From: a virus
Strand: one strand, 5' to 3'
IMG/VR virus record: IMGVR_UViG_3300046167_000118
Location: 1-34,688 of that record
Length of the DNA stretch: 34,688 bases
Part shown: one piece after another, positions 9,073 to 18,142 of the stretch
Layout: every line of letters begins with the position of its first letter
Position numbering within the stretch: position 1 is the first letter of the stretch
Notes under the pieces: model-generated
Databases searched by the model: none
What the model saw: only the letters and a program-made list of their open reading frames with translations
What the model was told of the DNA's origin: nothing
Program-made: the position numbers and the translations under genes

Positions 9073-9552
9073 ATGAAAGCAACAGAAATTATCAACAAAT
9101 TTAAAAACGTATTACTTTCTGTAGAAGCTGAAGAAGAAACTCCTGTTCAAGAGGAGCTTTCTGCTGAAGTAGAAACAGAAGTAGTAGAAGAGCAAGTAGA
9201 ACTTGCTGAAGAAACAGTAGATGAGACTTCTTTAGAAGAAGAGGTAGTCGAAGAAGACGTGGTTGAAGAAGTAGTAGAAGAAGAAAGCATTTACGCTACC
9301 AAAGAAGAATTAAACAAGGTAGTAGCTGAATTTAAAGCTATGTACGACCAAATGATGGACAACATGAGTGAGGTTGAATCATCTGAAGTTCCTGAAGAAT
9401 TAAGCTCTGACAAAGTAGAGTTATCTGAAGAAGCAGAGTCTATCGCACATTCTCCTGAAGCTGAAGTAAGCTCAAACACAATGAACTTATTTTCTCAGAA
9501 ACAACCAGTAACAACAAAACAAAGAGTATTTAACAAATTATTTAACAACTAA
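9073..9552 (+). CDS. Probable capsid scaffold protein
   Basis: A 159-residue, extremely acidic protein. Residues 17-75 are dominated by E and V, a helical segment at about 78-100 (EELNKVVAEFKAMYDQMMDN) could form a coiled coil, and the C-terminus is basic (KQRVFNKLFNN). An acidic coiled coil with a short basic capsid-binding tail, placed between protease and major capsid, is the normal signature of a scaffold. No catalytic motif is present. The 5' leader contains an imperfect copy of the start motif. It sits 8 bases before the capsid gene. Confidence 0.7.
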   Translation: MKATEIINKFKNVLLSVEAEEETPVQEELSAEVETEVVEEQVELAEETVDETSLEEEVVEEDVVEEVVEEESIYATKEELNKVVAEFKAMYDQMMDNMSEVESSEVPEELSSDKVELSEEAESIAHSPEAEVSSNTMNLFSQKQPVTTKQRVFNKLFNN

Positions 9553-9560
9553 TATTAATT

Positions 9561-10484
9561 ATGGCAACTACAACATCAATTACATCTACTTACGCAGGCG
9601 AATTTGCAGGGAAATATATTTCTGCTGCTTTATTATCTGCTAATACTATCGAAAAAGGTGGTATCGAAGTAAAACCAAACATCAAATTTAAAGAAGTAAT
9701 CAAGAAATTAGCTACAGGAGCACTTATAGCTAACGGAGGATGTGACTTCGCTGCAACTTCTTCTGTAACTTTAACAGAAAGAATCATCCAACCAGAAACA
9801 TTCCAAGTAAACTTAGAATTATGTAAAGCTGATTTCCGTTCAGATTGGGAAGCAGTATCTATGGGATATTCTGCATTTGATTCATTACCTAAAACTTTCC
9901 AAGATTACTTATTAGCTCACGTTGTAGCTAAAGTAGCTGAAAAGAATGAGCAAAACATCTGGGGAGGAGTTAACGCTAACGCTGGAGAGTATGACGGATT
10001 TGTAACTCTTGCAAAAGCTGACTCAACTGTTATTGACGTAGCAAAAGCAACTGTAACTGCTGCAAATGTTATCGCTCAATTAGGAGCTATCGTTGATGCA
10101 ATTCCTTCTTCATTATACGGTAAAGAAGACTTATACTTATATGTATCGCAAAACATCGCTAGAGCTTACGTAAGAGCTTTAGGTGGATTTGCTTCTAACT
10201 TAGGTGGAGCTGGAACAATGAACGAAGGTACTCAATGGTACAACGGAGGAGAATTATCTTTCGATGGCGTAAGAATCTTTGTTGCTAATGGATTAGCTGA
10301 CAATCATGCAATGGCTGCTGAAAAGTCTAACTTATATTTCGGTACAGGTTTATTATCTGACCACAATGAAGTAAAAGTTATCGATATGGCTGACATTGAC
10401 GGAAGTCAAAACGTAAGAATAGTAATGAGATTTACTGCTGGCGTACAATACGGTATCGGTTCTGACATCGTTCTTTATTCTTAA
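9561..10484 (+). CDS. Major capsid protein
   Basis: A 307-residue protein with an Ala/Gly-rich, evenly folded composition and frequent ATC, AAC and TTC codons compared with its neighbours, as expected for the most highly expressed gene. Segments such as ERIIQPETFQVNLELCKADF and the C-terminal MRFTAGVQYGIGSDIVLYS resemble capsid proteins of Bacteroidota phages with an HK97-type fold. No large N-terminal delta domain is seen, consistent with a separate scaffold gene. A strong terminator follows immediately, so capsid message ends or attenuates here. Confidence 0.8.
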   Translation: MATTTSITSTYAGEFAGKYISAALLSANTIEKGGIEVKPNIKFKEVIKKLATGALIANGGCDFAATSSVTLTERIIQPETFQVNLELCKADFRSDWEAVSMGYSAFDSLPKTFQDYLLAHVVAKVAEKNEQNIWGGVNANAGEYDGFVTLAKADSTVIDVAKATVTAANVIAQLGAIVDAIPSSLYGKEDLYLYVSQNIARAYVRALGGFASNLGGAGTMNEGTQWYNGGELSFDGVRIFVANGLADNHAMAAEKSNLYFGTGLLSDHNEVKVIDMADIDGSQNVRIVMRFTAGVQYGIGSDIVLYS

Positions 10485-10510
10485 TATAAATTAATACTAA
10501 CATATAAAAG

Positions 10511-10542
10511 GGGTAGGTGGGATATTCTACCTGCCCTTTTTT
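10511..10542 (+). terminator. Rho-independent terminator after the capsid gene
   Basis: GGGTAGGT (10511-10518) pairs with ACCTGCCC (10529-10536), with one G-T pair and a 10-base loop, followed directly by six T's. It separates capsid from tail tube and probably sets their relative expression. Confidence 0.85.
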
Positions 10543-10561
10543 ATTAAAAAACATATAAAAA

Positions 10562-11140
10562 ATGGCTTGTGATTTATCAAAAGGGAGACTAGAAGCGTGT
10601 AAAGAGTCCGTAGGTGGAATTAAAAATCTTTACATTGCTAATTACTCTGACGCTATGTACGCTGGTATGGACGATTCTAGTACAAAACCTCCAACCGACG
10701 CTGCATTTAACGGTACGGTGGCAACTTTAGCTGCTGCTGTAGACGTTTTTAAATTTGAACTAAGAGGAGATAATAATACATTTGAAGAAACTAATGAAAA
10801 TTCCAGAGACAATGGAACTTCATTCTGGACTCAATCAGGTTCTTTTGTGCTTAAGGCTCAAAATGCTGAAACAATGATTCAATTAAAATTATTATCTTAT
10901 GGAAGACCTCATATAATTATCGAGGACTACAACGGAAAATTTAGAATGGCTGGAGCACAAAACGGATGTGAAGTTTCTGTTAACACTTCTACAGGAGGTG
11001 CAATGGGAGACTTAAATGGATATAATATTACTTTCGAAGGAAAAGAAGTATTACCATCTTTATTTGTGTTAAATACATTAGTTGCTGTAGGTAGTTCTTC
11101 AGGATTCGATGTACAAACATCAAATATGATTAACGAATAA
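10562..11140 (+). CDS. Major tail tube protein candidate
   Basis: A 192-residue beta-rich protein (MACDLSKGRLEACKESVGGI...) with no signal or membrane segment. It has alternating hydrophobic strands (FWTQSGSFVLKAQNAETMI, RPHIIIEDYNGKFRMAG) and a late GYNITFEGKEVLPSLFV segment, typical of tail tube proteins. It lies in its own unit bounded by strong terminators on both sides, as expected for an abundant structural protein. It is about 2.6 kb from the tape measure, with head genes in between, which is unusual. Another high-copy structural protein is the main alternative. Confidence 0.6.
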   Translation: MACDLSKGRLEACKESVGGIKNLYIANYSDAMYAGMDDSSTKPPTDAAFNGTVATLAAAVDVFKFELRGDNNTFEETNENSRDNGTSFWTQSGSFVLKAQNAETMIQLKLLSYGRPHIIIEDYNGKFRMAGAQNGCEVSVNTSTGGAMGDLNGYNITFEGKEVLPSLFVLNTLVAVGSSSGFDVQTSNMINE

Positions 11141-11167
11141 TAATATTGTTTATTATTAGTAAAAATA

Positions 11168-11193
11168 GGGTAGGCATTAGCTTACCCTTTTTT
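11168..11193 (+). terminator. Rho-independent terminator after the tail tube candidate
   Basis: GGGTAGGC (11168-11175) pairs with GCTTACCC (11180-11187) around an ATTA loop, with one G-T pair, followed by six T's. Confidence 0.85.
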
Positions 11194-11218
11194 ATTATAA
11201 AACAAAAAAGAAAAATAT

Positions 11219-11233
11219 CGTTATCATAATATG
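11219..11233 (+). promoter_or_regulatory. Start-site motif CGTTATCATAATATG, copy 3
   Basis: The motif sits between the terminator and the start codon at 11231 and differs from copies 1 and 4 at a single base. Confidence 0.55.
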
Positions 11234-11644
11234 ATAATAACAAATAATGATAGTGCACAGACGTTTAACATCATTCCTAGAAGTACTTCGGTAACGTATA
11301 CGACTCTAGGTAATGGAACTGTTGTTGCATCTGCTGGTTCTTTAACAATATCGTTTTTAGAGGAAAGTACAAATGATACTTTTAGCTTTACTAACAGTCA
11401 AAGTACTAAGTATGATAATTATTTGGCATTTCAAGTGAGCACATCAAATAAACTAAGAACAAGTTTTGATTATTTTATTACTATATTCAATACTTCAACA
11501 AACAAGTTAGTTTACAGAGATAAAGTATCTGTTCTGCCAGACGCTAGTGTTCCTTATAATAACAAAGGAAGATATTCTATAAGTAATTCAGATTACACAG
11601 AATATGCAGAGCCTTCTAACGAATACGTGATATTAGATGACTAA
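11231..11644 (+). CDS. Unknown beta-rich structural protein
   Basis: A 137-residue Ser/Thr-rich protein (MIITNNDSAQTFNIIPRSTS...) predicted to be mostly beta strands, with no signal peptide or transmembrane segment. It begins a new unit behind a terminator and overlaps the portal start by 8 bases. In flavobacterial phages such proteins sit next to portal or neck genes, but I cannot assign a function. Head decoration, neck or tail-spike attachment would all fit. Confidence 0.55.
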   Translation: MIITNNDSAQTFNIIPRSTSVTYTTLGNGTVVASAGSLTISFLEESTNDTFSFTNSQSTKYDNYLAFQVSTSNKLRTSFDYFITIFNTSTNKLVYRDKVSVLPDASVPYNNKGRYSISNSDYTEYAEPSNEYVILDD

Positions 11645-13535
11645 CAAGAACAATTCTATAAGAGTAGTAAACTTATCTGGTTATGAAACACCAGAGGTTA
11701 AGGAAGTGTATGGTAAAGATTGGGTTTCTTATGGAGAAAACAATGATTACTTTGATAGCCTTATAGAGAAATACTTAGGCTCTCCGACAAACAGTAGATG
11801 TATTAACGGTATTGTTGATATGATTTACGGTAGAGGTATAGAAGCTACAGATAGCGAGGAATTTCCTGAAATGTATGCTAAATTTAAATTATTAGTTAGA
11901 CCAAGAGAAGTAAAGAGAGTCTCTAATGATTATAAGATGCTAGGACAAGCTGCTATGCAAGTAGTATACAATAAGTCTAAGACTAAAATCATTAAGATAC
12001 TACATTTCCCTATGGAAACTCTAAGAGCTGAGAAATGTGATGCTAAAGGCGTTATTAGAGCTTATTATTATCATCCTAAGTGGGTAGATATAAAGCCTAG
12101 TGATAATCCTAAGAGAATACCTACATTTGGTAACGGTAAAAAGAGTGAAACAGTAGAGTTATATATATTCAAGCCATATAGAAGTGGATTTTATTATTAT
12201 GCTCCTGTTGATTATCATGGATGTTTACAATACTGTTCTTTAGAAGAAGAAGTAAGTAATTATCACATAAATAACATAAAGCAAGGTTTACAGCCTTCTT
12301 TATTAATCAACTTTAACAATGGAGTACCTAATGAGGAGACTCAAGAGTTAATTGAAAGAAAAATATACGATAAGTTTAGTGGAACGTCTAATGCAGGTAA
12401 ATTTATACTAGCATTTAACGAGTCTATAGAAACTAAAGCAGATATTGACCCTATACATTTACCAGATGCTCACGCTCAGTATCAGTTCTTATCTGATGAG
12501 AGTAGAGAGAAGATAATGTTAGGTCACGGTATTGTATCTCCTATATTACTAGGGATAAAAGACAATACAGGATTTGGCAATAATGCAGAAGAGCTTAGAA
12601 CTGCTTCTGTACTTATGGATAACATAGTTATTAGACCATTCCAAGAAGAGATTATAGAAGGTTTAGAAGATATGCTAAACTTTAACAAGATATACTTAAA
12701 TCTTTACTTTATTACTCTACAACCAATAGAATTTACACAATTAGATAACATATCTACTAAAGTGAAGAGAGAAGAGGAAACAGGAGAGAAAATAAGCTCA
12801 AAGACTACTTTCAGCACTAAGCTAAAGAAAATAGATGGAGTTGAAGTTTACAAGACAATAAAAGAAGCAGAAGATAAGGCATTAGAACAAGGATGTAAAG
12901 GTTATCACGAACACGAAGTAGATGGAGAAGTATGGTATATGCCTTGCGAGTCTCATGATAGTGCTATTTCATTAAAAGAAAATAATGACTTTAGTGACGA
13001 GGATGGAAATGACCTTCTAAGCCAATTAGAGCCTCTAGGAGAGCGTATCTCGGATGATTGGGAGTTAATACACTCAGAAGCTGTAAAAGACTCGGAAAAG
13101 GACTTTAATTTAGCTAGTTTAGCTGAAGCTAATCCAAACAAGGATTCTAAGCAAGATAAAGGTATCTTTAAAGTAAGATATGCTTATATGCCAAACAGAA
13201 AGTCTCCTAACAGTAGAGACTTCTGTAAAAAGATGGAAATGTTCACTGAGGACAATGTAGTATTCCGTAAGGAGGATATAGGTCTTATGAGCTTTCAAGG
13301 AGTAAACAGAAAGTTAGGACATAAAGGTAATAACTATTCTCTGTTTAAATTTAAGGGAGGAAAGAATTGTCAACATTTCTGGGAATTAAGAGTATATAAG
13401 AAGAGAGTATCTCCTGAAACTGATGTAGACACGAGTGAAGCATTGAAAGATGGATTTGTTGAACCGATAAACCCTTCAGAGGTATCTACTAGACCAGCAG
13501 ATATGGCTAACGGAGGAGCATATCCAAATATTTAA
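11637..13535 (+). CDS. Portal protein with C-terminal extension
   Basis: A 632-residue protein. Residues 1-370 look like a portal: DWVSYGENNDYFDSLIEKYL near the start, TNSRCINGIVDMIYGRG at about 51-67, and a long alpha/beta core. The portal forms the dodecameric DNA gate at one capsid vertex. The C-terminal third is extra. It has a Cys/His-rich stretch around 420-440 (GCKGYHEHEVDG...CESH), a linker, then a module at about 508-590 with RKSPNSRDFCKKMEMF and KGGKNCQHFWELRVY. Similar modules occur fused to protease or minor head proteins in related phages and may be structural or metal-binding. It lies far from the terminase genes. Confidence 0.75.
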   Translation: MTNKNNSIRVVNLSGYETPEVKEVYGKDWVSYGENNDYFDSLIEKYLGSPTNSRCINGIVDMIYGRGIEATDSEEFPEMYAKFKLLVRPREVKRVSNDYKMLGQAAMQVVYNKSKTKIIKILHFPMETLRAEKCDAKGVIRAYYYHPKWVDIKPSDNPKRIPTFGNGKKSETVELYIFKPYRSGFYYYAPVDYHGCLQYCSLEEEVSNYHINNIKQGLQPSLLINFNNGVPNEETQELIERKIYDKFSGTSNAGKFILAFNESIETKADIDPIHLPDAHAQYQFLSDESREKIMLGHGIVSPILLGIKDNTGFGNNAEELRTASVLMDNIVIRPFQEEIIEGLEDMLNFNKIYLNLYFITLQPIEFTQLDNISTKVKREEETGEKISSKTTFSTKLKKIDGVEVYKTIKEAEDKALEQGCKGYHEHEVDGEVWYMPCESHDSAISLKENNDFSDEDGNDLLSQLEPLGERISDDWELIHSEAVKDSEKDFNLASLAEANPNKDSKQDKGIFKVRYAYMPNRKSPNSRDFCKKMEMFTEDNVVFRKEDIGLMSFQGVNRKLGHKGNNYSLFKFKGGKNCQHFWELRVYKKRVSPETDVDTSEALKDGFVEPINPSEVSTRPADMANGGAYPNI

Positions 13536-13539
13536 TATT

Positions 13540-14052
13540 ATGTCAAAAGCATTATTTATAAGCGTACTAGATTTAAAGAAAAGGTCTATCTTAGATGGTA
13601 ACCTAGACTCTGACAAAGTAATTCAGTTTATTGAAGTAGCTCAAGATACGCATATACAAAATTATTTAGGAGGAAAGTTATATCAGAAATTACAAGACAT
13701 TATCATAGCAGGTACAGTAGACCAACCAGCTAATTCTGATTATAAATTATTATTAAATACTTATGTAAAGCCGATGCTTATATGGTACGCACAAAGTAAC
13801 TTTTTACCTTTTGCTATGTATCAGATAAGTAATGGAGGAGTATTTAAGCATAGAAGTGAGAACTCAGATACGGTTACTTACGATGAAATGGCTATGTTAA
13901 TAAATAGAGTATCGGAAACTGCTGATTTCTATACAAGAAGGTTTTTAGATTATATGTCTTATAACAGTACATTATATCCAGAATATACTTCTAATAGTAA
14001 TGATGATATGTACCCAGACAAAGATGTTAACTTTCATGGATGGGTTTTATAA
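13540..14052 (+). CDS. Head-tail connector candidate (DUF6712-like)
   Basis: A 170-residue mostly helical protein. The opening (ALFISVLDLKKRSILDGNLD), the IQNYLGGKLYQKLQD segment and the aromatic C-terminal half (SETADFYTRRFLDYM) resemble connector or head-completion proteins adjacent to the portal in Bacteroidota phages. It starts 4 bases after the portal stop. The family assignment is from recollection of the pattern rather than a search. Confidence 0.55.
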   Translation: MSKALFISVLDLKKRSILDGNLDSDKVIQFIEVAQDTHIQNYLGGKLYQKLQDIIIAGTVDQPANSDYKLLLNTYVKPMLIWYAQSNFLPFAMYQISNGGVFKHRSENSDTVTYDEMAMLINRVSETADFYTRRFLDYMSYNSTLYPEYTSNSNDDMYPDKDVNFHGWVL

Positions 14053-14053
14053 T

Positions 14054-14173
14054 ATGAGAGAGAGAATGTATAAACCTAAAAAGGTAAATGTTGAGAAACT
14101 AAAGCAGTATTTAAAGAAACAAGAAAATGATGTGGACACAAACAAACACGCTGAACGCAAAAGTAAAATATAA
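14054..14173 (+). CDS. Very small basic protein
   Basis: A 39-residue, Lys-rich ORF (MRERMYKPKKVNVEKL...) starting one base after the connector stop and ending 18 bases before the next gene. Its reality rests on this tight packing within a gene run. Function unknown. Confidence 0.5.
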   Translation: MRERMYKPKKVNVEKLKQYLKKQENDVDTNKHAERKSKI

Positions 14174-14191
14174 TTATAAAACAAAAAAGTA

Positions 14192-14374
14192 ATGGCTAAC
14201 GAAATATATAATACAACTTGGTGGGGAAATGCAATAGATACTGCAAGTACAGCAGGTACTGACCCTGATTTCTTTGGTTCACAAATAAAGATGAATGAGA
14301 GACAAGAAGTTGAAGCAGTTAAATGTTTAGCAGATTGGATACACACAACAGCATTACAAGATTTAAATAACTAA
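14192..14374 (+). CDS. Small tail-fibre-associated protein
   Basis: A 60-residue protein with an aromatic N-terminus (MANEIYNTTWWGNAID) and an acidic/helical C-terminus. Short proteins with this N-terminus are common directly upstream of tail fibre or receptor-binding genes in related phages, as here (4 bases before the next start). A virion or adaptor role is plausible but not shown. Confidence 0.55.
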   Translation: MANEIYNTTWWGNAIDTASTAGTDPDFFGSQIKMNERQEVEAVKCLADWIHTTALQDLNN

Positions 14375-14378
14375 GACA

Positions 14379-15688
14379 ATGGCAAAACCAAAATTAGCAT
14401 TAATACCAGCAGCACAAGGCACTAAGTTTTACTCTGTACTTCCATCAGATGGAGTAGGAGACTTTTACTTTCGCTAGAGGAAGCTCGGCTACTAGAATAG
14501 CACCAACTGGACTAATAGAAGAAGTAGCAAGTGGCAAATCAAGACTAAACTACGACTTATTAAATGGTAAAGTAGTTAATTGTCCTCATTCATATATTAG
14601 AACCAGCTAGGACTAATCTTGTTACTTATAGTGAAGATTTCAGCAATGCTTCTTGGACAAAATCAAATACAACTGTAAATACAGATGTATCAACATCGCC
14701 AAATGGAGGTTTAAATGCTGATAAGCTTATTCCAAATAATAGCACAGATTTATCAAGCATTAGTAACTATGCCCTTTTTTACTTATCAAAAGCTGCGAGT
14801 GCAATAGAATACACTTATTCAGTATTCGTAAAAGAAAATGGTTTAAATGAAATTCTTATTATTGCTCAAGGAAATAGCATTTCAAATAATGCTTCAGCTA
14901 CTTTTTCACTTGCAGATGGAATTGTAAAAATTGCTGCATTATCTGCTGGTAATTTTAGTGGAGCTTCTACATCTATTGATAATTATGGCAATGGATTTTA
15001 TAGATTAAATTTAACTTTTACAACTAATACAGATACTAACCTTAATATTCGTAACATTCCAACTGACAGTACGATAACTACTGGCAATGGAGTTAATGGC
15101 ATTTCAATTTGGGGCGCACAATTAGAAGAAGGCTCTTACCCAACAAGTTACATTCCTACTAATGGAGCAGCAATTACTCGTGCAGCAGAATCTGCTACTG
15201 GCTCTGGAAACGCATCTACGTTTAACGATTCAGAAGGTGTGTTGATGGCAGAGTTTAGTGTTTTTGATTTTGCAACAAATTCTAAAGCAATATCAATATA
15301 CAAAACATCTTCGCCAACATCGAATGCATTAATTTTATATTATAATGGTAATAGAATTGCTTTTGATATTCTTAATCCATCTGGTACAGTTAGTGTACCC
15401 ACAAATATCAATAATGCTAAAGAATTTAATAAGGTTGCAATAAAATATAAATCAGGCGATATTGCTTTATGGTTTAATGGTGTAGAATTAGTTACAAGAA
15501 CTAATACCTTGTCTTTAAGTGGTTTGGACAAACTTGAATTTGATTTTACTACTAACAACGATGTCTACGGAAAAACTAGAGAACTACAATACTTTGATTC
15601 AGCATTAACAGACGCACAATTAGAAACACTAACAAGTTGGACATCATTACAAGAAATGATTACATCTCAATTATATACAAATTACTAA
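14379..15688 (+). pseudogene. Receptor-binding/tail-fibre-like protein 1, two frameshifts
   Basis: Coding starts at 14379 (MAKPKLALIPAAQGTKF). At about 14463-14466 an extra T in a run of four moves it to the +1 frame (DFTFARGSSATRIAPTGLIE). Near 14585-14597 another +1 shift leads into LEPARTNLVTYSEDF and the rest, ending at 15688. Repaired, it is about 435 residues and parallels the next two genes: the R-(A/G)-S-S/T-x-T motif, a SYPTSYIPT segment before the C-terminal half, and a final LamG/concanavalin-like domain with YGKTRELQYFDSALTD. Two defects in 130 bases could be assembly errors or early decay of one copy. An internal frame from 15239 encodes only the lectin-like end. Confidence 0.65.
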
Positions 15689-16878
15689 TGGCACAAACAC
15701 TAAAATTTGGAAATAAAGTATGGGCAGCTAAAGAAGAATCTGTACTGGCATACAACGACATCAATAACAACTATAAGCCTTTGCCTTTTACTTTCTCAAG
15801 AGCAAGTACTGGAACAAGAGTAAACAAAGATGGTCTAATAGAAACAATGGGGCAAGATATAGCAAGAATAGACTATACAGATAGTGCTGATGGTGTTCTT
15901 TTGTTAGAGCCAGTTTCTACAAACATAATACCTTATAGTGAGGATTTTAGTCAAAGCGATTGGGTTAAAACAAATTGCACAATTTCAGCAAATCAATCAA
16001 TAAGTCCAGATGGAACTTTAAATGCTGATTTAATGACAGCTACTGCTGATGATGCAAGAATTGAAGACGTAGTTGGTAGTACTGGCACAGTAGTAACTCA
16101 ATCAATTTATGTAAAATCTGCAAATGGAAACGATGTTAGTGGACAAATTGATTTTGCTGGAGCTAATGTTGTTACATTTACAGCAAACAATGAATGGCAA
16201 AGAGTAGAAACTACGCTAACAAACACTAGTATAAATCCAAGATTAAGGGTAAGAATAACTAATAATGGAGATTCTATATATGTATGGGGTGGACAAGTTG
16301 AAGCCTTATCTTATTCTACATCTTACATACCAACATCTGGCTCATCAGTAACAAGAGCAGCAGAGACTTGTAATAAATCTGGTAATAGTGAAGTGTTTAA
16401 TGATAGTGAGGGAGTATTGTTTGCTGATATTAGTTCTTTAGGCGATAGTCAAATATATAAGTTAATAAGTATAAGCGATGGAACTAACAATAATAGAGTT
16501 ACATTAGGTTATAACAATTCTGCTGTTAATAAATTTTATTTTCAATTAAAAGCAAATAGCAGTAGTCTTTGGCAGGAATTAATTGTTAAAGATATTAATG
16601 TAAGCAAGATTGCTTTTAAATATAAAAGTGGTCAACAAAGCGTTTTTGTAAATGGTTTTGAAGTTGTTAATAAAACAAATTCTTTTACTTTTAGTTCTAA
16701 TTTAAAGTATTTAAGTTTCTTTGAACAAACAACAGTAAACCCTTTCTACGGAAAAACAAAAGAACTTGGCTACTACGATACAGCACTAACAGACCTAGAA
16801 CTAGAAACATTAACATCATACAGAAACTGGGTGTCTATGGTAAACGAATTAAATTTAAACATAATATACAATGGCTAA
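15688..16878 (+). CDS. Receptor-binding/tail-fibre-like protein 2
   Basis: A 396-residue protein starting MAQTLKFGNKVWA; the ATG shares a base with the previous stop. The N-terminal module carries FTFSRASTGTRVNKDGLIET, the middle a carbohydrate-binding-like beta sandwich ending STSYIPTSGSSVTRAAET, and the C-terminal half a LamG/concanavalin-like domain closing with YGKTKELGYYDTALTD. Such proteins probably bind host surface glycans or proteins at the tail tip. It is intact, unlike its upstream paralogue. The longer frame from 15637 starts upstream inside the neighbour and is not preferred. Confidence 0.65.
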   Translation: MAQTLKFGNKVWAAKEESVLAYNDINNNYKPLPFTFSRASTGTRVNKDGLIETMGQDIARIDYTDSADGVLLLEPVSTNIIPYSEDFSQSDWVKTNCTISANQSISPDGTLNADLMTATADDARIEDVVGSTGTVVTQSIYVKSANGNDVSGQIDFAGANVVTFTANNEWQRVETTLTNTSINPRLRVRITNNGDSIYVWGGQVEALSYSTSYIPTSGSSVTRAAETCNKSGNSEVFNDSEGVLFADISSLGDSQIYKLISISDGTNNNRVTLGYNNSAVNKFYFQLKANSSSLWQELIVKDINVSKIAFKYKSGQQSVFVNGFEVVNKTNSFTFSSNLKYLSFFEQTTVNPFYGKTKELGYYDTALTDLELETLTSYRNWVSMVNELNLNIIYNG

Positions 16879-18106
16879 TACATTAAAATTTGGTAATGGA
16901 CAATGGGCAACTGGTAACGGAACAGCTCTTGCGTATAATGACGAGAACGCTAACTTTAAACCTCTACCATTTGACTTTACAAGAGCATCAAGTGGAACAG
17001 TAGTTAATCAATCTGGTTTAATAGAAACAGTAGGTAGTGGAATACCAAGAATAGACTTTCAAGGAAATACTAAAGGTGCTTTATTGTTAGAACCTCAGAG
17101 ATTAAACTATGTCGGTCAATCAGAAACTTTTACTGGTTATTGGGGTTTACAAGGTGCAAGTTTAATAGCAGATAATAACGTTAAAAATCCTACTGGCAAT
17201 ACTTTCTCTAATATTTTAAATACAACAAGCACGGGTACGTTTAAAAGTATAAACAAAAGTGAGTCAAGTGCGTGGGATAGCAAAACTTTAACAGTATCTT
17301 GTTTTGCAAAAAAAATCACAAACGATTACATATATTTCTATAATATAGGAAGTGTTAGTGGTGTTAATGGAACTTGGTTTAATATTAACGATGGTACATT
17401 AGGAATAAGTGGAGGTGCTTGGTCAAACGAAAAAATAGAAAACTACGGAAATGGTTGGTATAGATGTTCTGCTAAAATAACATTTGGAGCAGATACAAAT
17501 TATATATACATAAACAATTCAGACGGAAATAATAATAATTCATCTACTATTGGAAGTCAAACTTATATTTGGGGAACTCAAGTAGAGGAAGGCAGTTACC
17601 CTACATCGTATATTCCTACATCTGGAAGTACTGTAACGAGGGTTGCTGATGCTTGTAGTCAAACTCCTCCAGATGGTGTTATAGGACAAACAGAGGGCAC
17701 AATATTTTTAGATTTTGTTTTGAATTCAGTTGACGGAAATTTAGATTTTAGGTTTCTACTTAGTCGAGGTAATAGTACTAACTATTGGATATTTGTTGGA
17801 ATGACAAACGGAGATATTAGAGGTTATGTAAACAACACGACAAATCAATTTGACAGCACTTTTACTGGTGTTGTTGGAACAAGATACAAATTAGCTTTAG
17901 CTTACAAACAAAATGACTTTGCTTTTTATGCTAACGGAATTCAAAAATCAGTAAGTACAAGCGGAACTATACCTTCGGTTGACCGCGTAATGTTGGGTAA
18001 TACTGTAACATCTTTAAATATGGTTGTAAAAGAAAGTGTAAATCAAGCCCAAATTTACAACACAAGATTATCAAATAGCGAATTAGCAGCATTAACACAA
18101 GTGTAA
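16871..18106 (+). CDS. Receptor-binding/tail-fibre-like protein 3
   Basis: A 411-residue protein starting MANTLKFGNGQWATGNGTA, overlapping the end of the previous gene by 8 bases. It shares the N-terminal FDFTRASSGTVVNQSGLIET module and the SYPTSYIPTSGSTVTR hinge with its two neighbours. Its central and C-terminal beta-sandwich domains have diverged, ending QAQIYNTRLSNSELAALTQV. Conservation of the N-terminal part with divergence outward suggests attachment through the N-terminus and receptor contact by the C-terminus. A role as one of several alternative fibres is inference. Confidence 0.65.
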   Translation: MANTLKFGNGQWATGNGTALAYNDENANFKPLPFDFTRASSGTVVNQSGLIETVGSGIPRIDFQGNTKGALLLEPQRLNYVGQSETFTGYWGLQGASLIADNNVKNPTGNTFSNILNTTSTGTFKSINKSESSAWDSKTLTVSCFAKKITNDYIYFYNIGSVSGVNGTWFNINDGTLGISGGAWSNEKIENYGNGWYRCSAKITFGADTNYIYINNSDGNNNNSSTIGSQTYIWGTQVEEGSYPTSYIPTSGSTVTRVADACSQTPPDGVIGQTEGTIFLDFVLNSVDGNLDFRFLLSRGNSTNYWIFVGMTNGDIRGYVNNTTNQFDSTFTGVVGTRYKLALAYKQNDFAFYANGIQKSVSTSGTIPSVDRVMLGNTVTSLNMVVKESVNQAQIYNTRLSNSELAALTQV

Positions 18107-18142
18107 CAATTACATCTATAATAATAACAAAAGTAAATAAAT

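Noticed and set aside
14379-18106. Diversity-generating retroelement acting on the fibre genes
   Set aside because: No reverse transcriptase gene and no matching template/variable repeat pair were seen; the similarity is ordinary paralogy.
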